Assembly: GCF_022354825.1 (NCBI RefSeq)
Contig: NZ_CP031168.1
Location: forward strand, 6,821,501-6,885,500
DNA from: Paenibacillus sp. H1-7
Lineage (GTDB): Bacteria; Bacillota; Bacilli; Paenibacillales; NBRC-103111
Direction of reading: 5' to 3'
DNA: 64,000 nucleotides
In this document: positions 42,686 through 51,987 of the stretch, piece after piece
Layout of the letters: every line of letters begins with the position of its first letter
How positions within the stretch are numbered: the stretch's first letter is position 1
Program-made: the position numbers and the translations under genes
The notes under the pieces: generated by a model
What the model saw: only the letters and a program-made list of their open reading frames with translations
Databases searched by the model: none
Told to the model about the DNA's origin: nothing

Positions 42686-44416
42686 TCACTCCTTGTTCTT
42701 TTGTTTTACGAATTGTTGAATGCTCGCTTGATTGCCTATCGAGAGAACTTGCTCTATATATCCGGCCCATTCGACCTGCGAGGTTTTACGGATCAATGCT
42801 CTTGCCGGCAAAATGGAGCTCGCGCTCATGCTGAATTCATGGAGGCCCATACCGAGCAAAATCGGAATGGCGTTTTCGTCACCTGCCATTTCACCGCACA
42901 TGCCAACCCATTTGCCTTCCTTCCTCGCTGCCTGGATGACCATATGGATAAGCCGCAGGACGGAAGGATGACACGGCTGATACAGGTAGGAAACATTTTC
43001 GTTCATCCGATCCGCCGCCATCGTATATTGAATCAAGTCGTTCGTCCCGATGCTGAAGAAATCGACTTCCTTGGCCAAGAAATCGGCGGCAAGCGCCGCG
43101 GCCGGGATCTCAATCATAATCCCTACCTCTATGGAGCCGGATACGGGAATGCCTTCCTGAACCAGCTTCTCTTGTTCTTCCTGAAGCAGGCGCTTAGCCT
43201 CACGAAGCTCCTCCGTTACGGCAATCATCGGAAACATGATCTTCAGCTGGCCGTGCACGCTCGCTCTGAGCAGGGCTCTAAGCTGCGTACGGAACAAATC
43301 CTGCCTGCTGAGCGTCAGCCGAACGGCACGCAGCCCAAGGAAAGGATTGCTTTCGATCGGCAGCTTCATATACGGAAGCTCCTTATCCCCACCGATGTCG
43401 AGCGTACGGATGACAACCGGCTTGTTGTTCATCCGCTCCAGTACATGCTTGTAAACCTGGAACTGCTCTTCTTCGTTAGGAAGCGCATTGCGTCCCATAT
43501 AAAGAAATTCGGTCCGGAACAAGCCGATGCCTTCCGCGCCGTTCTCGATGACCTTCTGCAAATCTTCCACACTGCCGATATTCGCCGCCAGTTCAACGCG
43601 ATGGCCGTCCTGCGAGATCGTCGGCTGATCCAGAAGCTTCCGCAGCTCTCTTCTCTTTTCATCGTACGCTTGTTTACGAGCTTGATACATTGTGAGCTCT
43701 GCATCGGTCGGATCAATGATAACGGTACCCTCGACGGCATCCATAATGACCATCGTGCCGGTCTCGATTCCGGAAGCGTCCTTGCCCGCTCCGACAATGG
43801 CAGGCACTTCGAGAGATCTCGCCATAATGGCCGAGTGCGATGTACGGCTGCCGATCTCGGTTACAAAGCCCAGCACATAATCGAGATTGAGCTGCGCCGT
43901 ATCCGAAGGGGTCAAATCTTCGGCTATGAGGACACAGGGCTCATTGATCGCCGTTACCGCAGCATAGGATACGCCGCGAAGACGGCTCATAATTCGTCCG
44001 GAGACATCCCGCACGTCGGCAGCCCGCTCCCGCAGCAGCTCGTTATCCATCGAGCTCAGCATCTCGATGAAGCTCCTCGCTATGTCGTAGAGGGCAAATT
44101 CGGCATTAATGCTTTCATTCTCAATGTTCTCGATAATGGGATCGATCAAATCCGGATCGTCCAGGAGCATCAGATGCGCTTCGAAAATCTCCGCTTTAGC
44201 CGCTCCGAGCCGCTCCTCCGTCATCGCTCTGATCTGCTCCAGCTCCAGTCTTGCTTCCTCTACCGCTTGACGGAAGCGCTCCGTCTCTATAGAAACGTCA
44301 GCCACCCTCTCAGGTGACGGCTCGTAATGTGCGTTGTTCAGTCGGAATGCTTTGGCAATGGCAATACCGGGGGATGCGGTAATACCGGATAAACGTATGG
44401 AACTCAGTTTCGCCAT
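42686..44416 (-). CDS. ptsI: PTS Enzyme I (PEP-protein phosphotransferase) of the mannitol operon
   Basis: 576 aa, the usual Enzyme I length. SPGIAIAKAF at the N-terminus, the phosphorylated histidine in GSRTSHSAIMARS (about residue 194), PEP-domain motifs GIGLFRTEFLYMGR, DIGGDKELPY, LGLRAVRLT, and the Cys motif GMCGEMAGDE. Transfers phosphate from PEP to HPr. It starts 25 nt after mtlD and is followed by the HPr-like gene. A private EI/HPr set in a sugar-specific operon is uncommon. Confidence 0.92.
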   Translation of the reverse strand: MAKLSSIRLSGITASPGIAIAKAFRLNNAHYEPSPERVADVSIETERFRQAVEEARLELEQIRAMTEERLGAAKAEIFEAHLMLLDDPDLIDPIIENIENESINAEFALYDIARSFIEMLSSMDNELLRERAADVRDVSGRIMSRLRGVSYAAVTAINEPCVLIAEDLTPSDTAQLNLDYVLGFVTEIGSRTSHSAIMARSLEVPAIVGAGKDASGIETGTMVIMDAVEGTVIIDPTDAELTMYQARKQAYDEKRRELRKLLDQPTISQDGHRVELAANIGSVEDLQKVIENGAEGIGLFRTEFLYMGRNALPNEEEQFQVYKHVLERMNNKPVVIRTLDIGGDKELPYMKLPIESNPFLGLRAVRLTLSRQDLFRTQLRALLRASVHGQLKIMFPMIAVTEELREAKRLLQEEQEKLVQEGIPVSGSIEVGIMIEIPAAALAADFLAKEVDFFSIGTNDLIQYTMAADRMNENVSYLYQPCHPSVLRLIHMVIQAARKEGKWVGMCGEMAGDENAIPILLGMGLHEFSMSASSILPARALIRKTSQVEWAGYIEQVLSIGNQASIQQFVKQKNKE

Positions 44417-44440
44417 AGAAGAACTCCCCTTTCTTTCTTA

Positions 44441-45595
44441 TCAGGAATGAGATTGCTGAAATTGCTCGTAATGCTTCATAATGGCAGCATGCAGCGGATG
44501 ATCCTCGCCAATTGACGTATATTTGGCGATCGTTTGAGCGGCGCCAAGCTTGGTAAGCTCGGATTGCAGCTCTACCGCTTCCGGATCCGCTTCGTCCTGG
44601 AATAATAGTGCCGCCGCGATGCCCATAGTCAAATAGTTCGGCATCATCCCCAGCTCATATGCCTGCAAAGCCGGACGGACAAGGCGGTCGTTACGCGACA
44701 GCTTGCGAATCGGTGATCTTCCCACTCGCGTGACTTCATCCGTCAAATAAGGATTCACGAAACGGCTGATAATTTTGCTAATGTATTGCGCATGCTCCTC
44801 AGGTTGGAATCCATACTGGCGAATCAGAACCGCTCCCGTTTCCTCCATGACACGCCGTACCCGCTCCGCAATCGAGGAATCCGCCATAGCTTCTTGTATC
44901 GTAGCAAATCCTTCGATATATCCCAAATAAGCGGCAACGCAGTGTCCTGTGTTAACGGTAAAAAGCTTGCGCTCAATATACGACTGCAGCCGGCTCACAT
45001 AATGAACGCCTTCGATGCGGTGAAAGCCAGGGATCATCTGCGATTCATCGACGACCCATTCGTAGAACGGCTCCACCTTCACTTCCAGAGGATCCTCGTT
45101 GTGCTGAATCGGTACGATGCGGTCAACCGCGGCATCAGGGAATGCGACGGTCCGGCTCACCTTCTCCGTGACCTCCGGGCTCAAATGGCTGTATACGTGC
45201 TCTTTGAGCCGGGTACTGCCGCCAATCGCATTCTCACAAGCGATTATGTGCAGCGGCGCCGCTTCCCTCTCCGCCCGCTTCTCCAGGCCTTTTGCAATAC
45301 CGGGGGCAATATGCTTAAGAATGTTCACTCCGACGGCGGTTGTGATCAGATCGGCTTGGGATACGGCTTCGGCAACGTCGTCCAGATGCTTGCCGTTAAT
45401 AGCCGTCACGTCCTCCACCAAGAAGGTATCCTGGCTCTCATTCGCTAGGCGGACCGTATACGCCTTTCTCTCCTGGAGCAGCTCCACCAAGCTGTCGTTC
45501 ACATCGGAGAAACAGACTTGGTAGCCAGCTTGAGATAATATCAGCCCGATGAAGCCTCTGCCTATATTGCCGGCACCGAAATGTACCGCCTTCAT
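44441..45595 (-). CDS. mtlD: Mannitol-1-phosphate 5-dehydrogenase
   Basis: 384 aa. Rossmann start KAVHFGAGNIGRGFIGLIL, then ACENAIGGSTRLKEHV and the catalytic-region KLFTVNTGHCVAAYLGYI typical of MtlD. Oxidises mannitol-1-phosphate to fructose-6-phosphate with NAD. ATG at 45595 overlaps the mtlF stop as ATGA; the longer upstream frame is inside mtlF and not used. Confidence 0.93.
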   Translation of the reverse strand: MKAVHFGAGNIGRGFIGLILSQAGYQVCFSDVNDSLVELLQERKAYTVRLANESQDTFLVEDVTAINGKHLDDVAEAVSQADLITTAVGVNILKHIAPGIAKGLEKRAEREAAPLHIIACENAIGGSTRLKEHVYSHLSPEVTEKVSRTVAFPDAAVDRIVPIQHNEDPLEVKVEPFYEWVVDESQMIPGFHRIEGVHYVSRLQSYIERKLFTVNTGHCVAAYLGYIEGFATIQEAMADSSIAERVRRVMEETGAVLIRQYGFQPEEHAQYISKIISRFVNPYLTDEVTRVGRSPIRKLSRNDRLVRPALQAYELGMMPNYLTMGIAAALLFQDEADPEAVELQSELTKLGAAQTIAKYTSIGEDHPLHAAIMKHYEQFQQSHS

Positions 45596-46029
45596 AGCTC
45601 CATACCGCTTTCGAAGATGTTCAGCATATCCTCCGGCGTCTTCGCCGCCATAATGCGTTCGATATTCTCGTCCTCGGAGCAAATCATGGCCACATTGGTC
45701 AAAATATCCAGATGCTCATTGCCCGCGGCGGCGATGCCGATCACCAGGTTGGCTCTTTCGCCGTCCCCGAAGTCTACGCCTTGCGGAATTTGTACGATAG
45801 ACAGCCCTGTGGAGACAATCAGCGACTTGGAATCCTGTGTTCCGTGAGGGATCGCCAGCCCATTTCCCATATAAGTAGACAGTGTTTGTTCGCGCTCGAT
45901 CATTTTCTCGATATAAGCCGGGGCCGCATGGCCCGCATCGACCAGCAGTTGTCCCGCCATGCGGATAGCTTCCAATTTATCTTTAGGCTGAGCGTTCATT
46001 TTGATTTTGTTGACAGATAAAATACTCAT
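45592..46029 (-). CDS. mtlF: PTS mannitol-specific EIIA component
   Basis: 145 aa. EIIA-Mtl fold with active-site His in LAIPHGTQ (about residue 62) and VDFGDGERANLVIGIAAAGN. Accepts phosphate from HPr and passes it to EIIB of MtlA. AGGGAGAG precedes ATG 46029. Coupled to mtlD. Confidence 0.92.
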   Translation of the reverse strand: MSILSVNKIKMNAQPKDKLEAIRMAGQLLVDAGHAAPAYIEKMIEREQTLSTYMGNGLAIPHGTQDSKSLIVSTGLSIVQIPQGVDFGDGERANLVIGIAAAGNEHLDILTNVAMICSEDENIERIMAAKTPEDMLNIFESGMEL

Positions 46030-46052
46030 AGCAGGTTCTCTCCCTATCCGAA

Positions 46053-48095
46053 TTATTTTTTATTTTCTAAAAAAGCCGTAAGCTCTCGCGATAAAAATTG
46101 CTTGATCTCGCTCTGCTCCCCTGTTCTCAGAAGCTCAATCATTTCCGGAAGCAGCAGGTAGGAGCTGATTTCGCTCAGCACCTCCAAGCTTTCCTTGGGA
46201 AGCTCTTGCGGACCCAGCATGAGCAGCACATGCCTGACGCCAGGCGATACGGGCTGATCCAGCAGTAAATCCTCCTTCAACTGAAAGAGCGTCAGGGTAG
46301 GCTCCAACACCCTCCCGCTTCGGATATGAAACAGCGCCAGCTCCGTATCGGGAATGACTTGGCTGCTTAACCGCTCCCGTTCCAGCAGCAGCTCGACGAT
46401 CGATTCCACATCCTCGATATAACCCGATTGCCGCGCGTATTCGCACATGACTTGAAGTGTCTCGCGCAAGCTATGAAACGATTGATCCAGAGGATACACC
46501 GTGAAGCCGTCCACAATCCGGACGATTTCATTGACGTACATCCGGATCCGGTGAAGGCTTTCGGTTGAATGCTTGAGGTTCCGTACTACGACTCCCTGAT
46601 CCCTGCCGTTGTCCTTTTGCAAGGTGACGTTTTGGATAAATAACCGGAGCCGTTCGGCTTCATCCTTCGTTAGCAGCGGGCTGAGCTTGATATATTGGTC
46701 GTCATCCAAAGGCAAATCTACCGTCGAGATGATCAAATCGTATTCAGCCTCCGGAATATGGACCGCCTCAAACCAGGAGACGTGACCGAGAATTTCAATT
46801 TGCGGGAGCTCCTTGGTAAGCCTGACCGCAAGCATCTTCGAGGTACCGATTCCGCTGGTGCAGACAATGATCGCTCTGACGTTGCGGCGCAGCTGCTTTT
46901 GCCTTTCCAGTGAAGCCCCGAAATGCATGACCAGAAAGCCGATCTCTTCGTCGGGAACCGCCGGCTCTATTATTGTCTCGTTAACCGACAAACGTATGGC
47001 TTCAAACAGCTCTTCGTAGTCTCTCTTGATTTGCGTTAGCAGCGGGTTGCGGATCGTTGCTCCGGCTTGAAGCCGTTTCAGTGCGGATTCAAGGTGGCTT
47101 AGCAGGCCGTCCCTTAGGGAGCGGTCCTCACTGTACGATACACCGCTGCGCTCTTCCATTCGCCGGATCAGCTTCCAGACAATTTCCATATAGCTTAATT
47201 CATCAAAAGGAAGCAGCTGGTTCGGGTGAGGCTCCTCCGGTTGAAGCAGCTCCGCCAGATAGCGTATTTCCGCCTCCGGCCATTCCATGGGAACGATCTT
47301 GGACAATTGTTCTATCGTATGAGTGAGCAAATCACTTCGACGTATGGTTTCCGTTTCTACATTTGCCTCAATAACCTTTCCCTGCTTCATTCTTGCTATC
47401 AAAATAGAGATGTCGATCAAGAGACGGGTATATTCACTTTCCGACAGCTTATTTAAACCTTCGTCCTCCGCATCCCAAAGCGCCGCTTCGACGTCCGCAA
47501 AATACGATTTGCCGATGAGCTGGAGCAGCTTCATGACAAGCGGCGATGGAGAGCGTGCCGATTTTCCATACAGGTCGGATTCATCCAGATAGTTTCTCGC
47601 CAGCCGTGCGATCAGCTTCCGTTTGTTCATCTCCGTGCCGTTCAAGCCGACGCCGTACCCTCTTCTTCGGATAAGAGTAAGGTTGGACTTTTGGATCCAG
47701 CTCTCCAGCTCATCCAAATCGTTAGTAATCGTCGGGATGGTCACACGGAGAGAGTGGGCTAAAGCGAACAGCTTCACCGGCTCATCCTCGTCAAGCAAAG
47801 TGCACAGAATGAACAGCTTGCGGTCCTGCGACGAATGTTCGATCGCTGCCGCATCATGCAGCTTTCTTTTGAAAGCCTCTATGTCCTGCAAATCGCCTTG
47901 AAGCTGGATGCCTTTGCCGGACTTTTTTTGCAGCGATAAGCCGGAAGACGATATTATCGCCTCCAGCTCCGTCAGCTCCCTGTGAACGGTTCGCGTGCTC
48001 ACGTTGATTTCGGCGGCAATTTCCCCGGCTGTCACATCGACATTACGGCTCAGCAGCAGCTCAAGGATTTGACGGTGCCTATGAGAGAGGGTCAT
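46053..48095 (-). CDS. mtlR: Mannitol operon activator MtlR (PRD regulator)
   Basis: 680 aa. N-terminal DNA-binding domains (ILELLLSRNVDVTAGEIAAE, then a second HTH around 105-140), two PRD modules (about 190-400), an EIIB-like domain with Cys in IIVCTSGIGTSKMLAV (about residue 412) and a C-terminal EIIA-like domain with His in LFHIRSGRV. Domain order matches MtlR of Bacillus/Geobacillus, where HPr and the EII proteins phosphorylate it. ATG at 48095 is chosen (GAGGAG 7 nt upstream); longer starts overlap the site. Confidence 0.9.
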   Translation of the reverse strand: MTLSHRHRQILELLLSRNVDVTAGEIAAEINVSTRTVHRELTELEAIISSSGLSLQKKSGKGIQLQGDLQDIEAFKRKLHDAAAIEHSSQDRKLFILCTLLDEDEPVKLFALAHSLRVTIPTITNDLDELESWIQKSNLTLIRRRGYGVGLNGTEMNKRKLIARLARNYLDESDLYGKSARSPSPLVMKLLQLIGKSYFADVEAALWDAEDEGLNKLSESEYTRLLIDISILIARMKQGKVIEANVETETIRRSDLLTHTIEQLSKIVPMEWPEAEIRYLAELLQPEEPHPNQLLPFDELSYMEIVWKLIRRMEERSGVSYSEDRSLRDGLLSHLESALKRLQAGATIRNPLLTQIKRDYEELFEAIRLSVNETIIEPAVPDEEIGFLVMHFGASLERQKQLRRNVRAIIVCTSGIGTSKMLAVRLTKELPQIEILGHVSWFEAVHIPEAEYDLIISTVDLPLDDDQYIKLSPLLTKDEAERLRLFIQNVTLQKDNGRDQGVVVRNLKHSTESLHRIRMYVNEIVRIVDGFTVYPLDQSFHSLRETLQVMCEYARQSGYIEDVESIVELLLERERLSSQVIPDTELALFHIRSGRVLEPTLTLFQLKEDLLLDQPVSPGVRHVLLMLGPQELPKESLEVLSEISSYLLLPEMIELLRTGEQSEIKQFLSRELTAFLENKK

Positions 48096-48159
48096 ATGCA
48101 TGCTCCTCGATAACATAATGGAGATAACGCCGGCCGTAAGCCAGCGTTAGCCATGATTC

Positions 48160-49608
48160 TTAACCCCGCAATCGTTTGACGAGCTCGTCGTATTCCGGGC
48201 TTTTCATGAAATTATCAATGGAAATATGCTCGGCTTGCGGCGCTTGATTGCGCGCCCGATCCGTCAACGATTTGTGAGTGATTACGATATCGGCGTCCTT
48301 CGGTATTTCGCTGATTGCGGTGTTTACCACGGTGACGTCGACCTCGGCCTCTTTCATTTTCTTTCTTAATATCGAAGCTCCCATCGCACTGGAGCCCATA
48401 CCGGCATCGCATGAGAATACGATTTTGTTGACTGCGGAAGCCAGCTTCACTACCGCTTCAGCTGCAGCCGGTGCATTAGCAGCAGCTGCTGCTGCGTTTG
48501 GCGCTTGCTTCATTTGCTTCATTTTCTCGGTTGCCTGCTCCAGCTCATCCTCTTCACCCGATTGCTTGGTCGTTTTGAGCAGCAGTGCGGCAACGAGGAA
48601 CGAAACGATAGTCGCAGTGATGACCCCAGTGAAAATGGAGAGCAGACCGCCCTTAGGCGCCATAGCGATGTAGGCGAAAATACTTCCCGGCGACGGTGGA
48701 GCAACCAGACCGGCTCCGAACAAGGAGAACGTAAAGGTACCGGTTACGCCGCCCGCAATAACCGCCAAGAGTAAGCGAGGGTTCATCAATATATAAGGGA
48801 AATAAATTTCATGAATACCGCCGAAGAAGTGAATAATGGCGGCACCGGGAGCAGACAGCTTTGCCGAACCGCGTCCGACCAGCCAGTAGGCCAGCAATAT
48901 TCCAAGCCCCGGACCTGGATTGGACTCCAGCATGAACAGGATGGAGCGTCCTGTATTGGAGGCCTGCTCCAAAGCGATAGGACTTAGAACGCCATGGTTA
49001 ATTGCATTGTTCAGGAACAAAATCTTGCCCGGCTCGATCAGCACGTTGGCCAGCGGCAGAAGCCCTGCATTCACCAGGAACTGAACTCCGGCTGTGAGCG
49101 CTTTGCTCACGATTTGGACGACTGGGCCGACTACGGTGTAGGCAAGAACCGCCAAAATACCGCCGATAATACCGGATGAGAAGTTGTTGACGAGCATCTC
49201 GAAGCCGGACTTCACTTTGCCTTCAATCGACTTGTCAAAACGCTTCAACACCCAGGCAGCGAAAGGACCGACTATCATCGCTCCCATAAACATCGGGATA
49301 TCCGTGCCGACGATAACCCCCATCGTGGCTACCGCGCCGATGACACCGCCGCGCGTTCCGTGAATCATCGATCCGCCCGTGTACCCGATCAATACTGGCA
49401 GCAGGTACGTAATCATGGGGCCGACTAGCTTAGCCAAATACTCATTGGGAAACCAGCCTGTCGGAATAAATAAGGCGGTAATCAGCCCCCACGCGATAAA
49501 AGCACCGATATTGGGCATGACCATGCCGCTTAAAAAACGCCCGAAGCTTTGCACTTTGACCCGGACTCCGCCGGAGGACGCTTGTTTTTGTGCTGCGATA
49601 GTATCCAT
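48160..49608 (-). CDS. mtlA: PTS mannitol transporter EIICB
   Basis: 482 aa. EIIC membrane domain (residues 20-340) with the substrate motif GGIHEIYFPYIL; a linker rich in Q, A and P (355-390), then EIIB with the phosphocysteine in IVFSCDAGMGSSAMGASILR. No EIIA domain; that is supplied by MtlF. It imports mannitol as mannitol-1-phosphate. First gene of the operon mtlA-mtlR-mtlF-mtlD-EI-HPr; the promoter and cre lie just upstream. Confidence 0.93.
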   Translation of the reverse strand: MDTIAAQKQASSGGVRVKVQSFGRFLSGMVMPNIGAFIAWGLITALFIPTGWFPNEYLAKLVGPMITYLLPVLIGYTGGSMIHGTRGGVIGAVATMGVIVGTDIPMFMGAMIVGPFAAWVLKRFDKSIEGKVKSGFEMLVNNFSSGIIGGILAVLAYTVVGPVVQIVSKALTAGVQFLVNAGLLPLANVLIEPGKILFLNNAINHGVLSPIALEQASNTGRSILFMLESNPGPGLGILLAYWLVGRGSAKLSAPGAAIIHFFGGIHEIYFPYILMNPRLLLAVIAGGVTGTFTFSLFGAGLVAPPSPGSIFAYIAMAPKGGLLSIFTGVITATIVSFLVAALLLKTTKQSGEEDELEQATEKMKQMKQAPNAAAAAANAPAAAEAVVKLASAVNKIVFSCDAGMGSSAMGASILRKKMKEAEVDVTVVNTAISEIPKDADIVITHKSLTDRARNQAPQAEHISIDNFMKSPEYDELVKRLRG

Positions 49609-49641
49609 TAGGATAACCCCCTTTAACTATTTCATGATCTA

Positions 49642-49671
49642 ATCGTAATGCAAAAGCGCTTTCAGGTTCAA
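49642..49671 (-). promoter_or_regulatory. mtlA promoter with an overlapping cre-like site
   Basis: Minus strand: -35 TTGAAC (49666-49671) and -10 TACGAT (49642-49647), 18-bp spacer. TGAAAGCGCTTTTGCA (49649-49664) in the spacer has the cre core TGAAAGCG. Upstream at 49703-49713 the palindrome TGTTGACAACA is a candidate MtlR site. CcpA bound between -35 and -10 would block the operon when glucose is present. Confidence 0.5.
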
Positions 49672-49783
49672 TGAAATCAAAATCCTGTTTCGTCATGAAC
49701 ATTGTTGACAACATTTTTTTACCCAAGTCTAGGGCCCGGCGAGGGAACTGCTTCCATGGAGAAAACTAGTTGCTACGGATGAC

Positions 49784-49817
49784 AAAAAAACCCGGATCCA
49801 TTGGAGGATCCGGGTTT
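49784..49817 (-). terminator. Rho-independent terminator of the ABC exporter genes
   Basis: AAACCCGGATCC (49788-49799) and GGATCCGGGTTT (49806-49817) are exact complements; on the minus strand TTTTTTT follows. Confidence 0.85.
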
Positions 49818-49872
49818 ACGTTGATAGGGTCAGAACCTAATGTTGCCAGTGAAGCCGTTGGAAAACACTCTT

Positions 49873-51987
49873 TTACTTCGCCGCAGGCATCGGCTTCTGC
49901 TCCTTATACTGCAACTCATACAAGCGGTAGTAATAGCCCCGCTGCGCCAGCAGCTGGTAATGGTTGCCGATTTCGCGCACTTTGCCCTTGTGCATGACGA
50001 TGATCTGGTCGGCATGCTGAATCGTCGACAGCCGGTGGGCTACGATAAGCGTCGTTCGGCCCGCTGAAATGTTGTGCAGCGCGTCCTGAACGACAATCTC
50101 GGTCTCGGTATCGATGTTCGACGTCGCCTCGTCGAGAATAAGAATTTCCGGGCGGAACGCGATCGCCCGCGCGAAGGAAAGCAGCTGCCGCTGACCGAGC
50201 GACAGGTTGATGCCCCGCTCGCCGAGCAGCGTGTTATAGCCTTGCGGCAGGTCGCGGACGAACTCGTCGATATGCACCATTTTGGCCGCATCGAACACTT
50301 CCTCATCCGTTATTTCGGTGTTATTCAAGCGAATGTTGGATGCAATATCGCCGGTGAACAGGAAGACGTCCTGCTGCACGATACTGATGCTGCGCCGCAG
50401 CTCGTCGAGCGGGATATCGCGGATATCGACACCGTCGAGGCGGATGCTGCCTTTTTGAATATCATAAAAGCGGTTGATCAGCTGGATGATCGAGCTTTTG
50501 CCGGCACCCGTCGCTCCTACGAAGGCTATCGTCTGTCCAGGCTGAATGGTGAAGCTGACATCCTTCAGCACCCAATCTTCTTTATTGTAAGCGAACCATA
50601 CATGGTCGAACGTAATTTCGCCGCGGATCGGCTTCGGCAGGCTCTTGGTGACCTCCGAGTCGATGATGGACGGCTTCTCGTCCAGCATTTCGAATATACG
50701 CTCCGCTCCGACCATCGCGGTCTGAATCTGATTGTATTTCTCCGCCAAGCTCATCAGCGGCTGGAAAAACTGTCTTACGTAATGCGTAAAAGCATATACG
50801 ATACCGAACGTGATGCTTCCTTCGATAACGCTGGCCCCGCCATACCAGAGCAGGAGTGCAATCGCCAGGTTGCCGAAAAAGCCGATAGCCGGCTGGAAGA
50901 TCGAGTTAATAACGGTACCCCGCATCCCCGCACGGTAAAATTCCGTATTGTGGTGATCGAACTGCTCCCATTGTCTTTGCTCCCGAATAAACAATTGCGT
51001 AATCCGGATGCCAGACAAATTTTCCGCCAAAAAGGAGTTCAACCGCGACAAAATGATTCTCGATTTACGCTGCGCCTCTCTGATGACAGACCGGTACCAG
51101 AACGTAAGCACCGCAAGAAACGGGATGACCGCAAACGACAGCAGCGCGAGCTTCATGCTCATTTGCATCATGATAACGATCGTTCCGATCAGGAAAATTA
51201 CGTCCTTCACCAGGTTGACGACAACCTGCGAATATAATTGGTTCAACGATTCGGTGTCCTGGGTTACCCTAACGACCAATCGTCCGACCGGATTACGGTC
51301 AAAGTACGACATCGACATCCGGTTCAAATGGCTGAACAGCTGCTGCCGAATATTGAAAATGATCGTCTGGCCCGTATATTGCAGCAGATTGCTTTGCAAA
51401 TAGTTGAGTATCGCACCTGTCACAACTGTGAGCAGGAACAAAATTCCAAGCGTAGTAAACCCGCTGTAATCCTGCTTCTTGAACGCATCCAAAGCCGGTT
51501 CATCCAATACAACGGCATCGTAGACGCTGTTCTCCGCCGTCGTCAGCTTCACCGCTCCGCCCTGCTCCGTAACCTTCAATTCGGATTGCTGCGCAGGAAG
51601 CCAGCCGTTGATCATGTACTCACGGCCGTCGACGTTCACGATCTGCTTCTTTTCGGTCCCTGCAGGAATCGTTCCGTTCTCCGTCTCATCGGGCTCCAAG
51701 CGGACAAAGTCCCGGCCATTCCAGGAGGCAGCTGAACCGCCGTAAGGCTTCAGCTTCCCGGCTTGATCGCTGCTGACAGCGAGCATGGGCTTGTGCATCC
51801 CGTTGATATGACCGTCGATTGCGATTTTCATTAAGTAGGGTCTGGCCAAGTCCGCCACCACGATCAAAAACGAAAGGGCGATACACAGAAGGATCATCTT
51901 CCAATAAGGCTTGGCGTAAGACATAAGCCGCGAGATCAGCTGGCTGTCTTTAAAATTCTTGATCTCTTTCTCCGTATGAATATTCAT
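49873..51987 (-). CDS. ABC exporter half, BmrD/YheH-like (with extracellular domain)
   Basis: 704 aa. The membrane part is split: TM1 (about 30-50), then a roughly 120-residue soluble insert (70-185), then TM2-6. Such an extracytoplasmic domain is known from BmrD. NBD: Walker A GATGAGKSS, signature LSLGQRQLLSFARA (SLGQ instead of SGGQ) and Walker B with intact catalytic Glu ILILDEATSNID. It forms a heterodimer with the next gene upstream. In Bacillus the pair exports drugs. Its ATG (51987) overlaps the partner stop (ATGA). Confidence 0.9.
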   Translation of the reverse strand: MNIHTEKEIKNFKDSQLISRLMSYAKPYWKMILLCIALSFLIVVADLARPYLMKIAIDGHINGMHKPMLAVSSDQAGKLKPYGGSAASWNGRDFVRLEPDETENGTIPAGTEKKQIVNVDGREYMINGWLPAQQSELKVTEQGGAVKLTTAENSVYDAVVLDEPALDAFKKQDYSGFTTLGILFLLTVVTGAILNYLQSNLLQYTGQTIIFNIRQQLFSHLNRMSMSYFDRNPVGRLVVRVTQDTESLNQLYSQVVVNLVKDVIFLIGTIVIMMQMSMKLALLSFAVIPFLAVLTFWYRSVIREAQRKSRIILSRLNSFLAENLSGIRITQLFIREQRQWEQFDHHNTEFYRAGMRGTVINSIFQPAIGFFGNLAIALLLWYGGASVIEGSITFGIVYAFTHYVRQFFQPLMSLAEKYNQIQTAMVGAERIFEMLDEKPSIIDSEVTKSLPKPIRGEITFDHVWFAYNKEDWVLKDVSFTIQPGQTIAFVGATGAGKSSIIQLINRFYDIQKGSIRLDGVDIRDIPLDELRRSISIVQQDVFLFTGDIASNIRLNNTEITDEEVFDAAKMVHIDEFVRDLPQGYNTLLGERGINLSLGQRQLLSFARAIAFRPEILILDEATSNIDTETEIVVQDALHNISAGRTTLIVAHRLSTIQHADQIIVMHKGKVREIGNHYQLLAQRGYYYRLYELQYKEQKPMPAAK

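Noticed and set aside
42635-44317. 560-codon open frame on the + strand opposite Enzyme I
   Set aside because: It is antisense to a clear EI gene, has no ribosome site, and its composition (R/H/L-rich) is that of a complementary-strand shadow in GC-rich coding DNA.
50074-51237. 387-codon + strand frame opposite the BmrD-like gene
   Set aside because: Antisense shadow of an ABC exporter; no start signal or domain.
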